Below are positions 32,708 through 41,379 of a DNA stretch of 64,000 nucleotides, one piece after another. The notes beneath the pieces were generated by a model. It ran no database searches. It worked only from the letters and a program-made list of their open reading frames with translations, and had not been told where the DNA came from. The stretch comes from Propionicimonas paludicola. GTDB lineage: Bacteria > Actinomycetota > Actinomycetes > Propionibacteriales > Propionibacteriaceae. The stretch covers positions 1,984,001-2,048,000 of the forward strand of contig NZ_PDJC01000001.1 in NCBI RefSeq assembly GCF_002563675.1, given 5' to 3'. Made by a program: the position numbers and the translations under genes. Each line of letters starts with the position of its first letter. The first letter of the stretch is position 1.

Positions 32708-33618
32708 CAGACCAGCTCCTCAGTTCCGGCGGCCCGCACATAGGCGCCGACCAGCACGACGATCGAGACCATCAGGATGAACGAGAGCGCCGCGGCGAGC
32801 GGATAATTGAGCACCCGCAGGAACTGGGAGTCGATCACCTGGCCGATCATCACGGTGTTGGTGTTGCCGAGCAGCTTGGAGTTGATGTAGTCGCCGGCTG
32901 CCGGGATGAACGTCAACAGCGTGCCGGAGACCACCCCGGGCAGCGACAGCGGCCAGATCACCTTCCAGAACTTGTTCCAGCCGTTGGCATACAGATCACC
33001 GGCGGCGTCCACCAGGCGCAGGTCCAGCCGCTCGATCGAGGTGTACAGCGGCAGCACCATGAACGGCAGGAAGTTGTAGATCAGACCCGAGATCACTGCG
33101 AACGGTGAGCCCATCAGCGAGTCGTTGGCGGTCAGGCCCAGCCACTGCAGCACCTGGGTGAGCCCGGTAGCCCGGAAGAACCCGGCCACCCAGCCCTGAT
33201 CGGTGAGGATGATCTGCCAAGCCAAGGTGCGGATCAGGAAGTTGGTGAAGAACGGGGCCACCACCAACACCAGCAGCGTGGTCTTGAGCGGCCCGGAGCG
33301 GTGCGCGATGAACCAGGCCAGCGGGTAGCCGAGGATCAGCGTGCCGAGGGTGGCGATCGCGGCGTAGCTGAACGACCTGGCGAACTGCGGCCAGTAGCGG
33401 CTCAGCGCATCGGAGTAGTTCTGGAAGTGCCAAGTCAGGACGAAGCCGTTGTCGATGTCGCCGGTCTGCAGCGACTGGGAGGCCAGCGAGATCGTCGGAA
33501 TGACGAAGAACACGATCAGCCACAACAGGGCCGGCGCGAGCAGGATCAGCGGGGTGGCGAAGCCCCGCCGGGCCTTGGCCGGACGCCGGGCGCCCCGGCT
33601 CGGAACCGCGAAGGCCAT
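32707..33618 (-). CDS. potB: Polyamine ABC transporter permease PotB
   Basis: A 303-residue membrane protein with six predicted helices. The EAA motif is DAAGDLYANGWNKFWKVIWPLSLPG. The N-terminal 25 residues are basic and cytosolic, then LILLAPALLWLIVFFVI is the first helix. It overlaps the potA stop and the potC start by one base each, which fixes the start at 33618 and supports tight coupling. Confidence 0.94.
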   Translation of the reverse strand: MAFAVPSRGARRPAKARRGFATPLILLAPALLWLIVFFVIPTISLASQSLQTGDIDNGFVLTWHFQNYSDALSRYWPQFARSFSYAAIATLGTLILGYPLAWFIAHRSGPLKTTLLVLVVAPFFTNFLIRTLAWQIILTDQGWVAGFFRATGLTQVLQWLGLTANDSLMGSPFAVISGLIYNFLPFMVLPLYTSIERLDLRLVDAAGDLYANGWNKFWKVIWPLSLPGVVSGTLLTFIPAAGDYINSKLLGNTNTVMIGQVIDSQFLRVLNYPLAAALSFILMVSIVVLVGAYVRAAGTEELV

Positions 33619-34715
33619 CAGTCGGCCCCCACCACGAAGGAGTGGTGGGGATCCCAGCCCAGGGTCACCTGCTCCCCCAGCTTGGCTCGGTTCGAGCCAT
33701 CATTCGGCTGAGTGACCGTGATCTCCTGTTCCCAGGGCATCCGGACCAGATAGGTGGTGGCCACCCCGGTGAAGGACACGTCGCTGACGATGCCGTCCAT
33801 TCGGTTGACCAGGGTCCGGTCGTTGCTGGAGACCAGTCGCAGCTTCTCCGGACGAATGCCGAGCTGCAGTCCCGTCAGCCTCCCGGACGGCAGCTGATCG
33901 GGCCGAACCAGGAAGGTGTGCCCGTGCGCGACCGCCTTGACCAGGCCGCCGGTCTGCCCGTCCAGGTCGAACGGCAGCAGGTTGGACTGACCCAGGAAGT
34001 TGGCCACGAAAGGCGTTGCCGGACGGTCGTAGAGGTCGCTGGGGGCACCCAGCTGCTCGATGCTGCCGGCCCGCATCACCGCGATCGTGTCGGCCATGGT
34101 CATGGCCTCCTCCTGATCGTGGGTGACGTGGATGAAGGTGATGCCCACCTCGGACTGGATCCGCTTCAGCTCGATCTGCATCTCGCGGCGCAGTTGCAGG
34201 TCCAGGGCACCCAGCGGCTCGTCCAGCAGCAGGATCTCCGGCTCGTTGACGATCGCCCGGGCCAGCGCCACCCGCTGCTGCATGCCGCCGGACAACTGCC
34301 GCGGCTTCTGCTTGGCCCGGTCGGCGAGCTTCACCAGCTCGAGGGCGGCCATGGCCTTGGGCTTCCAGTTGGCCACCTTCAGCTGACGCAGTCCGAAGCC
34401 GACGTTGTCGACGATGTTCAGGTGCGGGAACAGCGCGTAGCTCTGGAAGACCGTGTTCACCCGGCGCTGGTGAGCCCGGGTGTTGGTGATGTCGTTGGGC
34501 CCCAGGAAGATCCGGCCGGAGGTCGGCGTCTCCAGGCCGGCCACCATCCGCAGCGTGGTGGTCTTGCCACAGCCGGACGGGCCGAGCAGAGCGAAGAACG
34601 AGCCGGGCGGGACGTCCAAGTCGATTCCGTCGACGGCGACGAAGTCGTCATAGGTGCGGACCAGGTCCACCAACCGGAGCTCGCCGGAGGCCTTGCGGGT
34701 TGCGGTCTCGGTCAT
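33618..34715 (-). CDS. potA: Polyamine ABC transporter ATPase PotA
   Basis: A 365-residue ATPase. Walker A is GPSGCGKTTTLR, the signature is LSGGMQQRVALARAI, Walker B is ILLLDEPLGALD, and the switch His is in IHVTHDQEEA. The C-terminal TOBE-like domain (about 240-365) is as in PotA. It hydrolyses ATP to drive import through PotB and PotC. One base separates it from the PotD1 stop. Confidence 0.96.
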   Translation of the reverse strand: MTETATRKASGELRLVDLVRTYDDFVAVDGIDLDVPPGSFFALLGPSGCGKTTTLRMVAGLETPTSGRIFLGPNDITNTRAHQRRVNTVFQSYALFPHLNIVDNVGFGLRQLKVANWKPKAMAALELVKLADRAKQKPRQLSGGMQQRVALARAIVNEPEILLLDEPLGALDLQLRREMQIELKRIQSEVGITFIHVTHDQEEAMTMADTIAVMRAGSIEQLGAPSDLYDRPATPFVANFLGQSNLLPFDLDGQTGGLVKAVAHGHTFLVRPDQLPSGRLTGLQLGIRPEKLRLVSSNDRTLVNRMDGIVSDVSFTGVATTYLVRMPWEQEITVTQPNDGSNRAKLGEQVTLGWDPHHSFVVGAD

Positions 34716-34716
34716 G

Positions 34717-35907
34717 TCAGCCTGCCACCAAGGTCTGGAACTGCTGGTTGAAGGACGTCTCCTCGGCTGCGCTGAGCGAGCGGAAGATCTGGCCGCGGGC
34801 CAATGTCTCCTGGCTGGGGAAGATCAGCTCGTTCTTGGTCAGCTCTGGATCGGTCTTGGCCAGAACGTCCTTCACACCGAGCACTGGTCCGACGTAGTTG
34901 ATGTAGGCAACCACCTGCGCCATCACCTCCGGGTCGTAGTAGTAGTTGATGAGCTCTTCTGCGTTCTTCTTGTGCTGGGCCATGGCCGGGATGACCAGGC
35001 AGTCCGACCCGACCGAGAAGCCCTTCTCCGGCAGGACGTAGCCCAGCTCCGGGTTGTCGGCCTTGAGCTGGACGATGTCGCCCGTCCAGGCCAGGCACGC
35101 CGCAGTGTCACCGGAGGCCAGCGGCTTTGTGTAGTCATTGCCGGTGAATCCCTTGATCTGGCCGGAGTCCTTGGCCGCCTGCAGCACCGCGATCGCGTCG
35201 GTGTACTGCTCGGCGGTGAACTTCGTGATGTCGACGCCCTGTTCGATCATCAGCTGGCCCACGGTGTCGCGCATCTCGGTGAGCAGGGTCACCTTGCCCT
35301 TCAGCGCCGGGTCGTGCAGCAGCTGATCCATGGTGGTGACCTTCTTGCCGCCGGTCGCCTTCGGGTTGTACGCGATCCCGGCGAAGGTGACCTGCCACGG
35401 CAATGAGTACACACAGCCCGGATCGAACTCCGGGTTGGCCAGGCTCGGGTCCAGGTTCTTGGCGTTGGGGATGCTGGCCTTGTCCAGCGGCTGCAGATAG
35501 CCCAGCCGGATCAACCGAGCCACCATCCAGTCGGTGCTCACCCAGACGTCACGACCGGTGTCCTTGCCAGCCTCCAACAGCGGACGAACCTTGGCGAAGA
35601 ACTCGTCGTTGTCGTTGTAGTCCTCGTTGTAGTTGACCTTGATCCCAGTGGACTTGGTGAACGCGTCGATCGACGGACGCTTCCCGCCCTTACCGATGTC
35701 GATGTACTGCGGCCAGTTCGACCAGTTCACCACCTTGTCGGTCGCGGACAGGTCAGGCGCCGCCACTGCACTCTTGCTGGCGGATGCACTCGCGGACGGG
35801 TTGCGTCCGGCCACCCCGCACGCACTCAGGGCCGCAGCAGCTCCCAGACCTGCCGCGCCTGCCAACAGCTTTCGGCGCGACAGCCCATCACCGGCCGTCA
35901 AAGACAT
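34717..35907 (-). CDS. potD: Polyamine-binding protein PotD, copy 1
   Basis: A 396-residue substrate-binding lipoprotein. The N-terminus has the twin-arginine motif SRRKLLAG and lipobox LSAC, so it is a Tat-exported lipoprotein. The mature part matches PotD (VNWSNWPQYIDIGKGGK, the NYNEDYNDNDEFFAKVRP segment, WTGDIVQLKADNP). It is about 75 percent identical by eye to the upstream copy. It follows copy 2 after two bases and precedes potA after one. Specificity for putrescine versus spermidine cannot be read here. Confidence 0.94.
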   Translation of the reverse strand: MSLTAGDGLSRRKLLAGAAGLGAAAALSACGVAGRNPSASASASKSAVAAPDLSATDKVVNWSNWPQYIDIGKGGKRPSIDAFTKSTGIKVNYNEDYNDNDEFFAKVRPLLEAGKDTGRDVWVSTDWMVARLIRLGYLQPLDKASIPNAKNLDPSLANPEFDPGCVYSLPWQVTFAGIAYNPKATGGKKVTTMDQLLHDPALKGKVTLLTEMRDTVGQLMIEQGVDITKFTAEQYTDAIAVLQAAKDSGQIKGFTGNDYTKPLASGDTAACLAWTGDIVQLKADNPELGYVLPEKGFSVGSDCLVIPAMAQHKKNAEELINYYYDPEVMAQVVAYINYVGPVLGVKDVLAKTDPELTKNELIFPSQETLARGQIFRSLSAAEETSFNQQFQTLVAG

Positions 35908-35909
35908 CG

Positions 35910-37151
35910 CTAGCCAGTGACCAGCGACTGGAACTGCCGGGTGAAGGTGGTCTCCTCTTCAGCGGTCAGTGAGCGGAACACCTGGCCGTTGGCCAGCGTC
36001 TCCGCGGTGGGGAAGATCAGCTCGTTCTTCGCCACGCTCGGATCGGACTTGGTCAGGATGTCCTTGATCCCGACCACGGGGCCGACGTAGTTGACGTACT
36101 CGACCACGGCCGCCATCACTTCGGGGTCGTAGTAGTAGTTGATCAGCTTCTCGGCGTTCTTCTTGTGCTGGGCCATGGCCGGGATCACGAAGTTGTCCGA
36201 GGACATCGTGAAGCCGGTGGTCGGCAGTGCGTAGCCCAGGGCCGGGTTGTCGGCCCGCAACTGCACCACATCGCCGGTCCAGGCCACGCAGGCTGCGGTG
36301 TCTCCGGAGGCCAGCGGCTTGGTGTACTCGTTTCCGGTGAAGCCCTTGATCTGGCCGGCGTCCTTGGCTGCCTGCAGCACGGCGATTGCATCGGCGAAGT
36401 CGGCGGCCGTGAAGCTGGCCAGCTTCTTTCCCTGCTCCATCATCACCAAGCCCACGGTGTCGCGCATCTCGGTCAACAAGGTGACCTTGCCCTTCAGCGC
36501 CGGGTCGTGCAGCAGCTGATCCATGGTGGTGATCTTCTTGCCGCCGGTCGCCTTCGGGTTGTACGCGATCCCGGCGAAGATGCTCTGCCAGGGCAGCGAG
36601 TAGACCCGGCCCGGATCGAACTCGACATTGGCCAGGGTCGGCTCGAGGTTGGCGGCGTTGGGGATGTTGGCCTTGTCCAGCGGCTGCAAGTAGCCCAGCC
36701 GGATCATCCGAGCCACCATCCAGTCGGTGCTCACCCAGACGTCGCGGCCGGTGTCCTTGCCGGCCTCCAACAGCGGACGAACCTTGGCGAAGAATTCGTC
36801 GTTGTCGTTGTAGTCCTCGTTGTAGTTGACCTTGATCCCGGTCTTCTTGGTGAACGCCGCGATGGTGGGATGGTCGTCGTTCTCACCGACGTCGATGTAC
36901 TGCGGCCAGTTCGACCAGTTCACGATCTTGTCGGTGTCGGAGAGGTCGGTGGCCGCCAGCGGCGTCTTAGCCGGGCTGGGCGTTCCGTCGGCCGAACTGG
37001 CCCCACCGCTGGGCTTGCGACCCGGGGTGCCACAGGCGGCCAGCAGACCGGCCGCACCAAGGCCGGCCAGGCCACCGAGCACCGAGCGACGGGTCAGCGC
37101 GGAACGAGCCAGCGAGGCGGTCAGTGCACTGATCTCGCGTTCGTCGGACAT
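35910..37151 (-). CDS. potD: Polyamine-binding protein PotD, copy 2
   Basis: A 413-residue paralog of the downstream PotD. Its Tat motif is TRRSVLGG and its lipobox is LLAAC. The ATG at 37151 has AGGAG five bases upstream; a longer frame adds 23 unlikely residues. The nucleotide sequence from about 36661 to 36837 is nearly identical to 35476-35647, so the pair arose by tandem duplication, perhaps with gene conversion. As first gene of the operon it is probably the most abundant product. Differences in the segment YIDVGENDDHP suggest a different ligand preference, which is inference. Confidence 0.94.
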   Translation of the reverse strand: MSDEREISALTASLARSALTRRSVLGGLAGLGAAGLLAACGTPGRKPSGGASSADGTPSPAKTPLAATDLSDTDKIVNWSNWPQYIDVGENDDHPTIAAFTKKTGIKVNYNEDYNDNDEFFAKVRPLLEAGKDTGRDVWVSTDWMVARMIRLGYLQPLDKANIPNAANLEPTLANVEFDPGRVYSLPWQSIFAGIAYNPKATGGKKITTMDQLLHDPALKGKVTLLTEMRDTVGLVMMEQGKKLASFTAADFADAIAVLQAAKDAGQIKGFTGNEYTKPLASGDTAACVAWTGDVVQLRADNPALGYALPTTGFTMSSDNFVIPAMAQHKKNAEKLINYYYDPEVMAAVVEYVNYVGPVVGIKDILTKSDPSVAKNELIFPTAETLANGQVFRSLTAEEETTFTRQFQSLVTG

Positions 37152-37221
37152 GCGTGCTCCTCTTCTCAGACGCTCATTGATCAACAAGCTAAACCGACAT
37201 TGTTTCGCCCCTGTTACCACG

Positions 37222-37257
37222 GATTTCGTAGATGTTGCACTTGCGATCTACGCAATC
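37222..37257. promoter_or_regulatory. Probable Lrp/AsnC operator between potD2 and lrp
   Basis: GATTTCGTAGAT (37222-37233) and ATCTACGCAATC (37246-37257) form an 11-of-12 inverted repeat with a 12-bp spacer. The centres are 24 bp apart, suited to two dimers on one face of the helix. It lies in the divergent promoter region and covers an ATG at 37232, which favours the GTG start at 37277. Confidence 0.65.
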
Positions 37258-37276
37258 AGCAGGCAGTATCGACGAC

Positions 37277-37783
37277 GTGTCAACCCCTCGAGTGGATCAA
37301 AACGGCCCGTCAGACGGTCTTTCGACGCGGTCAGGGAGTCTGATCGATCCGATCGGCAAGCGCATTATCGAACTCCTACAGACCGATGGCCGGATGCCGT
37401 ACGTCAGCATTGCTGCCGAGGTGGGCCTGTCCGAAGGAGCGGTTCGGCAGCGCGTCCAGCGGATGATCGACGCCGGGGTGATCCAGATCGTCGCGGTCAC
37501 CGACCCGCTGATGGTGGGCTTCGCCCGACAGGCTCTGATCGGGATCAAGACCCAAGGTGATGTGGGCCCGGTCGCCGACGCGATCTGCCAGATCCCGCAG
37601 GTGGACTACGTGGTCACCACAGCCGGCGGCCACGACCTTCTGGTCGAGGTGGTCTGCGAGGACGATGACGAGCTTCTCGAAGTGCTGATGAGCAAGATCC
37701 GCGCCCTGCCCGGGGTGACCAGCACCGAGACCTATGTGTATCTGAAACTCAACAAACAGCACTACGACTGGGGAACTAGATGA
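37277..37783 (+). CDS. Lrp/AsnC family regulator of the polyamine locus
   Basis: A 168-residue regulator. The N-terminal helix-turn-helix reads VSIAAEVGLSEGAVRQRVQRM, and the C-terminal RAM domain carries VDYVVTTAGGHDLLVEVV, followed by TYVYLKLNKQHY. It is divergent from the pot operon, with a likely operator between, and its stop overlaps the transaminase start. By position it senses a polyamine or amine-derived signal and controls both directions. An ATG start at 37232 would give 183 residues but falls in the operator. Confidence 0.92.
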   Translation: MSTPRVDQNGPSDGLSTRSGSLIDPIGKRIIELLQTDGRMPYVSIAAEVGLSEGAVRQRVQRMIDAGVIQIVAVTDPLMVGFARQALIGIKTQGDVGPVADAICQIPQVDYVVTTAGGHDLLVEVVCEDDDELLEVLMSKIRALPGVTSTETYVYLKLNKQHYDWGTR

Positions 37784-39201
37784 CTGATGCCGATCCCGCC
37801 TATGCCTTCACTCGCAGCGGCGCGAAGCTGACCGACTCGGCGCGCGACCACCTGTGGGGACACTTCAGCCGGCACTCGGTCTACGAGCCGGCCGACGCAG
37901 GCGGAGGCGGAGCGGCAGTCCCGGTGATCGTGCGGGGCAAGGGACATCGGATCTGGGATTCGGCCGGACGGTCCTACATCGACGGGCTGGCCGGACTGTT
38001 CACCGTCCAGGTCGGTCACGGCCGGACGGAACTGGCCGAGGCGGCTGCCCGGCAGGCCGCTGAGCTGGCCTACTTCCCGCTGTGGAGCTACGCCCACCCG
38101 GCAGCCATCGAACTGGCCGAGCGGCTGGCCGACTACGCCCCCGCCGACCTGAACCGGGTCTTCTTCACCAGCGGTGGCGGCGAGGCCGTCGAGTCGGCGT
38201 GGAAGCTGGCCAAGCAGTACTTCAAGCTCACCGGCAAGCCGACCAAGACCAAGGTGATCTCTCGGGCCGTGGCCTACCACGGCACTCCGCAGGGCGCCTT
38301 GTCGATCACCGGCATCCCGGCGGCCAAGGCCATGTTCGAGCCGCTGGTTCCAGGTGCCTTCCGGGTGCCCAACACCGGGCTGTACCGGGCACCGGAGCAG
38401 TACCGCGACGACCCGTACGCCTTCGGTCAGTGGGCGGCCGACCGGATCGCCGAGATGATCGAGTTCGAGGGTCCCGACACGGTGGCCGCGGTCTTCCTGG
38501 AGCCGGTGCAGAACTCCGGTGGCTGCTTCCCACCGCCGCCGGGCTACTTCGAGCGGGTCCGACAGATCTGTGACGAGTACGACGTCCTGCTGGTCTCGGA
38601 CGAGACCATCTGCGCGTTCGGCCGGATCGGCTCGATGTTCGCCTGCAATGACTACGGCTACGTCCCCGACATCATCACCTGCGCGAAGGGCATGAGCTCC
38701 GGCTACGCCCCGATCGGCGCCATGATCGCCTCGGACCGGCTGTTCGAGCCGTTCCGGCACGGCACCACCAGCTTCGCCCATGGCTACACCTTCGGCGGCC
38801 ACCCGGTGTCGGCGGCCGTGGCCATGGCCAACCTCGACCTGATGGAGGCCGAGGGGCTCAACCAGCGGGTCCATGAGTTGGCCCCGAAGTTCCGCGCCGA
38901 GCTGGACGGCCTGCTCGACCTGCCGATCGTCGGCGACGTCCGCGGCGCCGGCTACTTCTACGGCATCGAGTTGGTGAAGGACAAGGCGACTCGGGAGACC
39001 TTCAACGAGGCCGAGTCAGAGCGGCTACTGCGCGGGTTCCTGTCCAAGGCGCTCTACGAGGCCGGGCTCTACTGCCGCGCGGACGATCGGGGCGACCCCG
39101 TCGTCCAGCTGGCTCCGCCGCTGACCATCGGGGAACCGGAGTTCGCCGAGATCACCGGCATCCTGCGCCAGGTGCTCACCGAGGCGTCCAACCTGCTCTG
39201 A
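37780..39201 (+). CDS. Class III aminotransferase, probable putrescine/polyamine transaminase
   Basis: A 473-residue PLP enzyme. The internal aldimine lysine is Lys303 in ITCAKGMSSGYAP, with Asp274 in VSDETICAFG and the phosphate-site residues in TSGGGEAVESAWKLAKQY. It belongs to the aspartate aminotransferase-family group containing putrescine--pyruvate and beta-alanine transaminases. The start overlaps lrp's stop (ATGA). In this locus it would convert putrescine to 4-aminobutyraldehyde, the step before GABA. Beta-alanine or another omega-amine as substrate is possible. Confidence 0.85.
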   Translation: MTDADPAYAFTRSGAKLTDSARDHLWGHFSRHSVYEPADAGGGGAAVPVIVRGKGHRIWDSAGRSYIDGLAGLFTVQVGHGRTELAEAAARQAAELAYFPLWSYAHPAAIELAERLADYAPADLNRVFFTSGGGEAVESAWKLAKQYFKLTGKPTKTKVISRAVAYHGTPQGALSITGIPAAKAMFEPLVPGAFRVPNTGLYRAPEQYRDDPYAFGQWAADRIAEMIEFEGPDTVAAVFLEPVQNSGGCFPPPPGYFERVRQICDEYDVLLVSDETICAFGRIGSMFACNDYGYVPDIITCAKGMSSGYAPIGAMIASDRLFEPFRHGTTSFAHGYTFGGHPVSAAVAMANLDLMEAEGLNQRVHELAPKFRAELDGLLDLPIVGDVRGAGYFYGIELVKDKATRETFNEAESERLLRGFLSKALYEAGLYCRADDRGDPVVQLAPPLTIGEPEFAEITGILRQVLTEASNLL

Positions 39202-39211
39202 TCGGACGGAA

Positions 39212-39237
39212 CGGGTCCCGGACTGCTCCGGGACCCG
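39212..39237. terminator. Terminator hairpin after the transaminase gene
   Basis: CGGGTCCCGGA at 39212-39222 pairs perfectly over 11 bp with TCCGGGACCCG at 39227-39237, loop CTGC. It lies between two convergent genes, so it may serve both. Confidence 0.75.
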
Positions 39238-39242
39238 CGGGA

Positions 39243-39749
39243 CTAGTCGTCCAAAGCCCGGCGCAGCGCCTCCAAGCGCCGCTCCAACGTGCTCAGCCGT
39301 GCGGCAAGTTCGGGGTTCGCATCCCCGGACGCATCGGCTGCCACGCCCGCGGCGGCTGGCGCCCGCCACGGCTTGGCGAACTTCAGGTACCCGATCGCGA
39401 TCGTGACCAGGAGCGCGACCGCGACCACCACGAACCGCCAGATGCTCTGGTCGGAAGTGATGGTCATCCCGACCGCGTAGATCATGGTGAACACCCCGCC
39501 CAGCAACAGGCCGTTGGTGATCACGGCCTGGTGCGCCGGCAGGGCCAGCGAGATCACCAGGATCACAGTGGCCAGAATGAGCAGGATGATCCCGGTGATC
39601 AGCCGCCAGTTGCTGTAGACCGTCGCGCCGTAGTCACCGGTGTAGGCCGGCTCCGGGTAGAACGTGTTCACCCCGATCCCGACGAAGGCGACCACGACCA
39701 AGCCCAAGAAGAAAGCGAAGATGATCTGTAGTGCTCCGTTGCCCTTCAT
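39243..39749 (-). CDS. Membrane protein with C-terminal coiled coil
   Basis: A 168-residue protein with four hydrophobic segments (ALQIIFAFFLGLVVVAFVGI; LITGIILLILATVILVISLAL; the GLLLGGVFTMIYAVGM segment; WRFVVVAVALLVTIAIGYL). A Pro/Ala linker and a short Leu/Arg coiled coil follow (LAARLSTLERRLEALRRAL). The family is unknown to me, but such four-helix small proteins are common in actinobacteria. TAGGCT ends six bases before the ATG. Confidence 0.75.
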   Translation of the reverse strand: MKGNGALQIIFAFFLGLVVVAFVGIGVNTFYPEPAYTGDYGATVYSNWRLITGIILLILATVILVISLALPAHQAVITNGLLLGGVFTMIYAVGMTITSDQSIWRFVVVAVALLVTIAIGYLKFAKPWRAPAAAGVAADASGDANPELAARLSTLERRLEALRRALDD

Positions 39750-39755
39750 GGCCTG

Positions 39756-39761
39756 AGCCTA
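39756..39761 (-). promoter_or_regulatory. -10 box TAGGCT of the membrane protein gene
   Basis: On the minus strand TAGGCT ends six bases before the ATG at 39749, with no ribosome site. Confidence 0.5.
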
Positions 39762-39787
39762 GCCCGCTGCCCGGCCGACCGAGCGAC

Positions 39788-41128
39788 TCAGATCCCGACG
39801 TCCTCCAGCATCTCGGTGACCAGGGCAGCGATCGGTGAACGCTCCGAGCGGGTCAGCGTGACGTGGGCGAACAGCGGGTTGCCCTTCAGCCGCTCGACCA
39901 CGGCCACCACGCCGTCATGCCGGCCGACCCGCAGGTTGTCCCGCTGAGCCACATCGTGGGTGAGCACCACCCGGGAGTTCTGGCCGATCCGGCTCAGCAC
40001 GGTGAGCAGCACGTTGCGCTCCAGCGACTGGGCCTCGTCCACGATCACGAAGGCGTCGTGCAGCGAGCGTCCACGGATATGGGTCAGCGGCAGCACCTCG
40101 AGCATCTCCTGGGCCAGCACCTCGTCGATCACGTTCTTGCTGGTCACCGAGCCGAGGGTGTCGAAGACCGCCTGGCCCCAGGGCGACATCTTCTCGCCCT
40201 CGCTGCCGGGCAGGTAGCCGAGTTCCTGGCCGCCGACCGCATAAATCGGACGGAACACGATCACCTTGGAGTACTGGCGGCGCTCCAGGACGGCCTCCAG
40301 TCCCGCGCACAGCGCGAGCGCCGACTTGCCGGTGCCGGCCCGTCCACCCAGCGACACGATGCCGACATCGGGGTCCATCAGCAGGTCGAGGGCGACTCGC
40401 TGCTCGGCCGAGCGGCCGCGGATGCCGAACGCCTCCCGGTCCTTGATCAGCCGGACGGTGCCGTCGGTGGCCACCCGTCCCAGCGCGGACGAGCTGGCCC
40501 CGTGCAGGACCACCCCGGTATGGCACGGCAGGTCGACGGCCTCCGGGATCACCGCGCTGCCCTCGGCGTAGAGCTGGTCGACCGACTCCGACTTCACGTC
40601 CAGTTCAGCCATGCCGGTCCAGCCGGAGTCGGGAGTCAGCTCGTGGCGGTACTCCTCCGCGGCCAGGCCCACGGCCGAGGCCTTCACCCGCATCGGCAGG
40701 TCCTTGCTGACCAGCACCACGTCATTGCCTTCGGCCCGGTAGTTCAGGGCTACGGCCAGGATCCTGGAGTCGTTATCGCCGAGTCGGAAGCCGGCCGGCA
40801 GCACCTCGGGATCGGTGTGATTGAGCTCCACCCGCAGAGTGCCTTCGACCTCGTTCACCGGGATCGGGGCGTCCAGCCGTCCGTAGTGCACCCGAAGATC
40901 GTCCAGAGCGCGCAGGGCGGTCCGGGCGAAGTAGCCGAGTTCGGGGTGGTGCCGCTTGGCTTCGAGTTCGGTGATCACCACCACCGGGATCACGACCGAA
41001 TGCTCGGCGAAGCGACGCAACGCATGGGGATCACTGAGCAGTACCGACGTGTCCAGCACATAGGTTTTCAACGCTTGCGCAGAAGACGCGTTGGCGGAAA
41101 ACACGGTTCGGGTGCTCGTGCGCTGCAT
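39788..41128 (-). CDS. phoH: PIN-PhoH fusion ATPase (PhoH2-type)
   Basis: A 446-residue protein with an N-terminal PIN ribonuclease domain (residues about 20-150; [12 protein letters not shown] and [10 protein letters not shown] give the acidic metal ligands). A PhoH P-loop ATPase domain occupies residues about 230-440 (Walker [13 protein letters not shown], Walker [13 protein letters not shown]). PhoH2 proteins couple RNA unwinding to cleavage; M. tuberculosis has the same fusion (Rv1095). TAGGTA ends six bases before the ATG at 41128 and supports that start. The 251-bp gap upstream shows nothing recognisable. Confidence 0.93.
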   Translation of the reverse strand: MQRTSTRTVFSANASSAQALKTYVLDTSVLLSDPHALRRFAEHSVVIPVVVITELEAKRHHPELGYFARTALRALDDLRVHYGRLDAPIPVNEVEGTLRVELNHTDPEVLPAGFRLGDNDSRILAVALNYRAEGNDVVLVSKDLPMRVKASAVGLAAEEYRHELTPDSGWTGMAELDVKSESVDQLYAEGSAVIPEAVDLPCHTGVVLHGASSSALGRVATDGTVRLIKDREAFGIRGRSAEQRVALDLLMDPDVGIVSLGGRAGTGKSALALCAGLEAVLERRQYSKVIVFRPIYAVGGQELGYLPGSEGEKMSPWGQAVFDTLGSVTSKNVIDEVLAQEMLEVLPLTHIRGRSLHDAFVIVDEAQSLERNVLLTVLSRIGQNSRVVLTHDVAQRDNLRVGRHDGVVAVVERLKGNPLFAHVTLTRSERSPIAALVTEMLEDVGI

Positions 41129-41379
41129 TGTCGGTACCTATCCGAGCCGGGCCTCACCCATCTCCGGCTCAACCAGTTGGTCAGCCGATGGGGCTCGGGC
41201 CGGGTGCAGGCCCGCGAGTCGAGCTCGGGAGAGCCGGACGGTGCATAGAGAGCCTCTCGACGCCCGGGAGGACCCCGAGCGCAGTTTCACGCTACGTCCG
41301 CCGTTTGCCTTGTCAGCGACGACACGCCGTCTGCGGGATGCTGCTAACCCGCCTGTAACCCGACGTTTGCTTGAGCCGC

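Noticed and set aside
35441-36840. Assembly duplication as explanation for the two potD genes.
   Set aside because: The genes differ throughout outside short blocks, have different signal peptides, and both keep intact frames.
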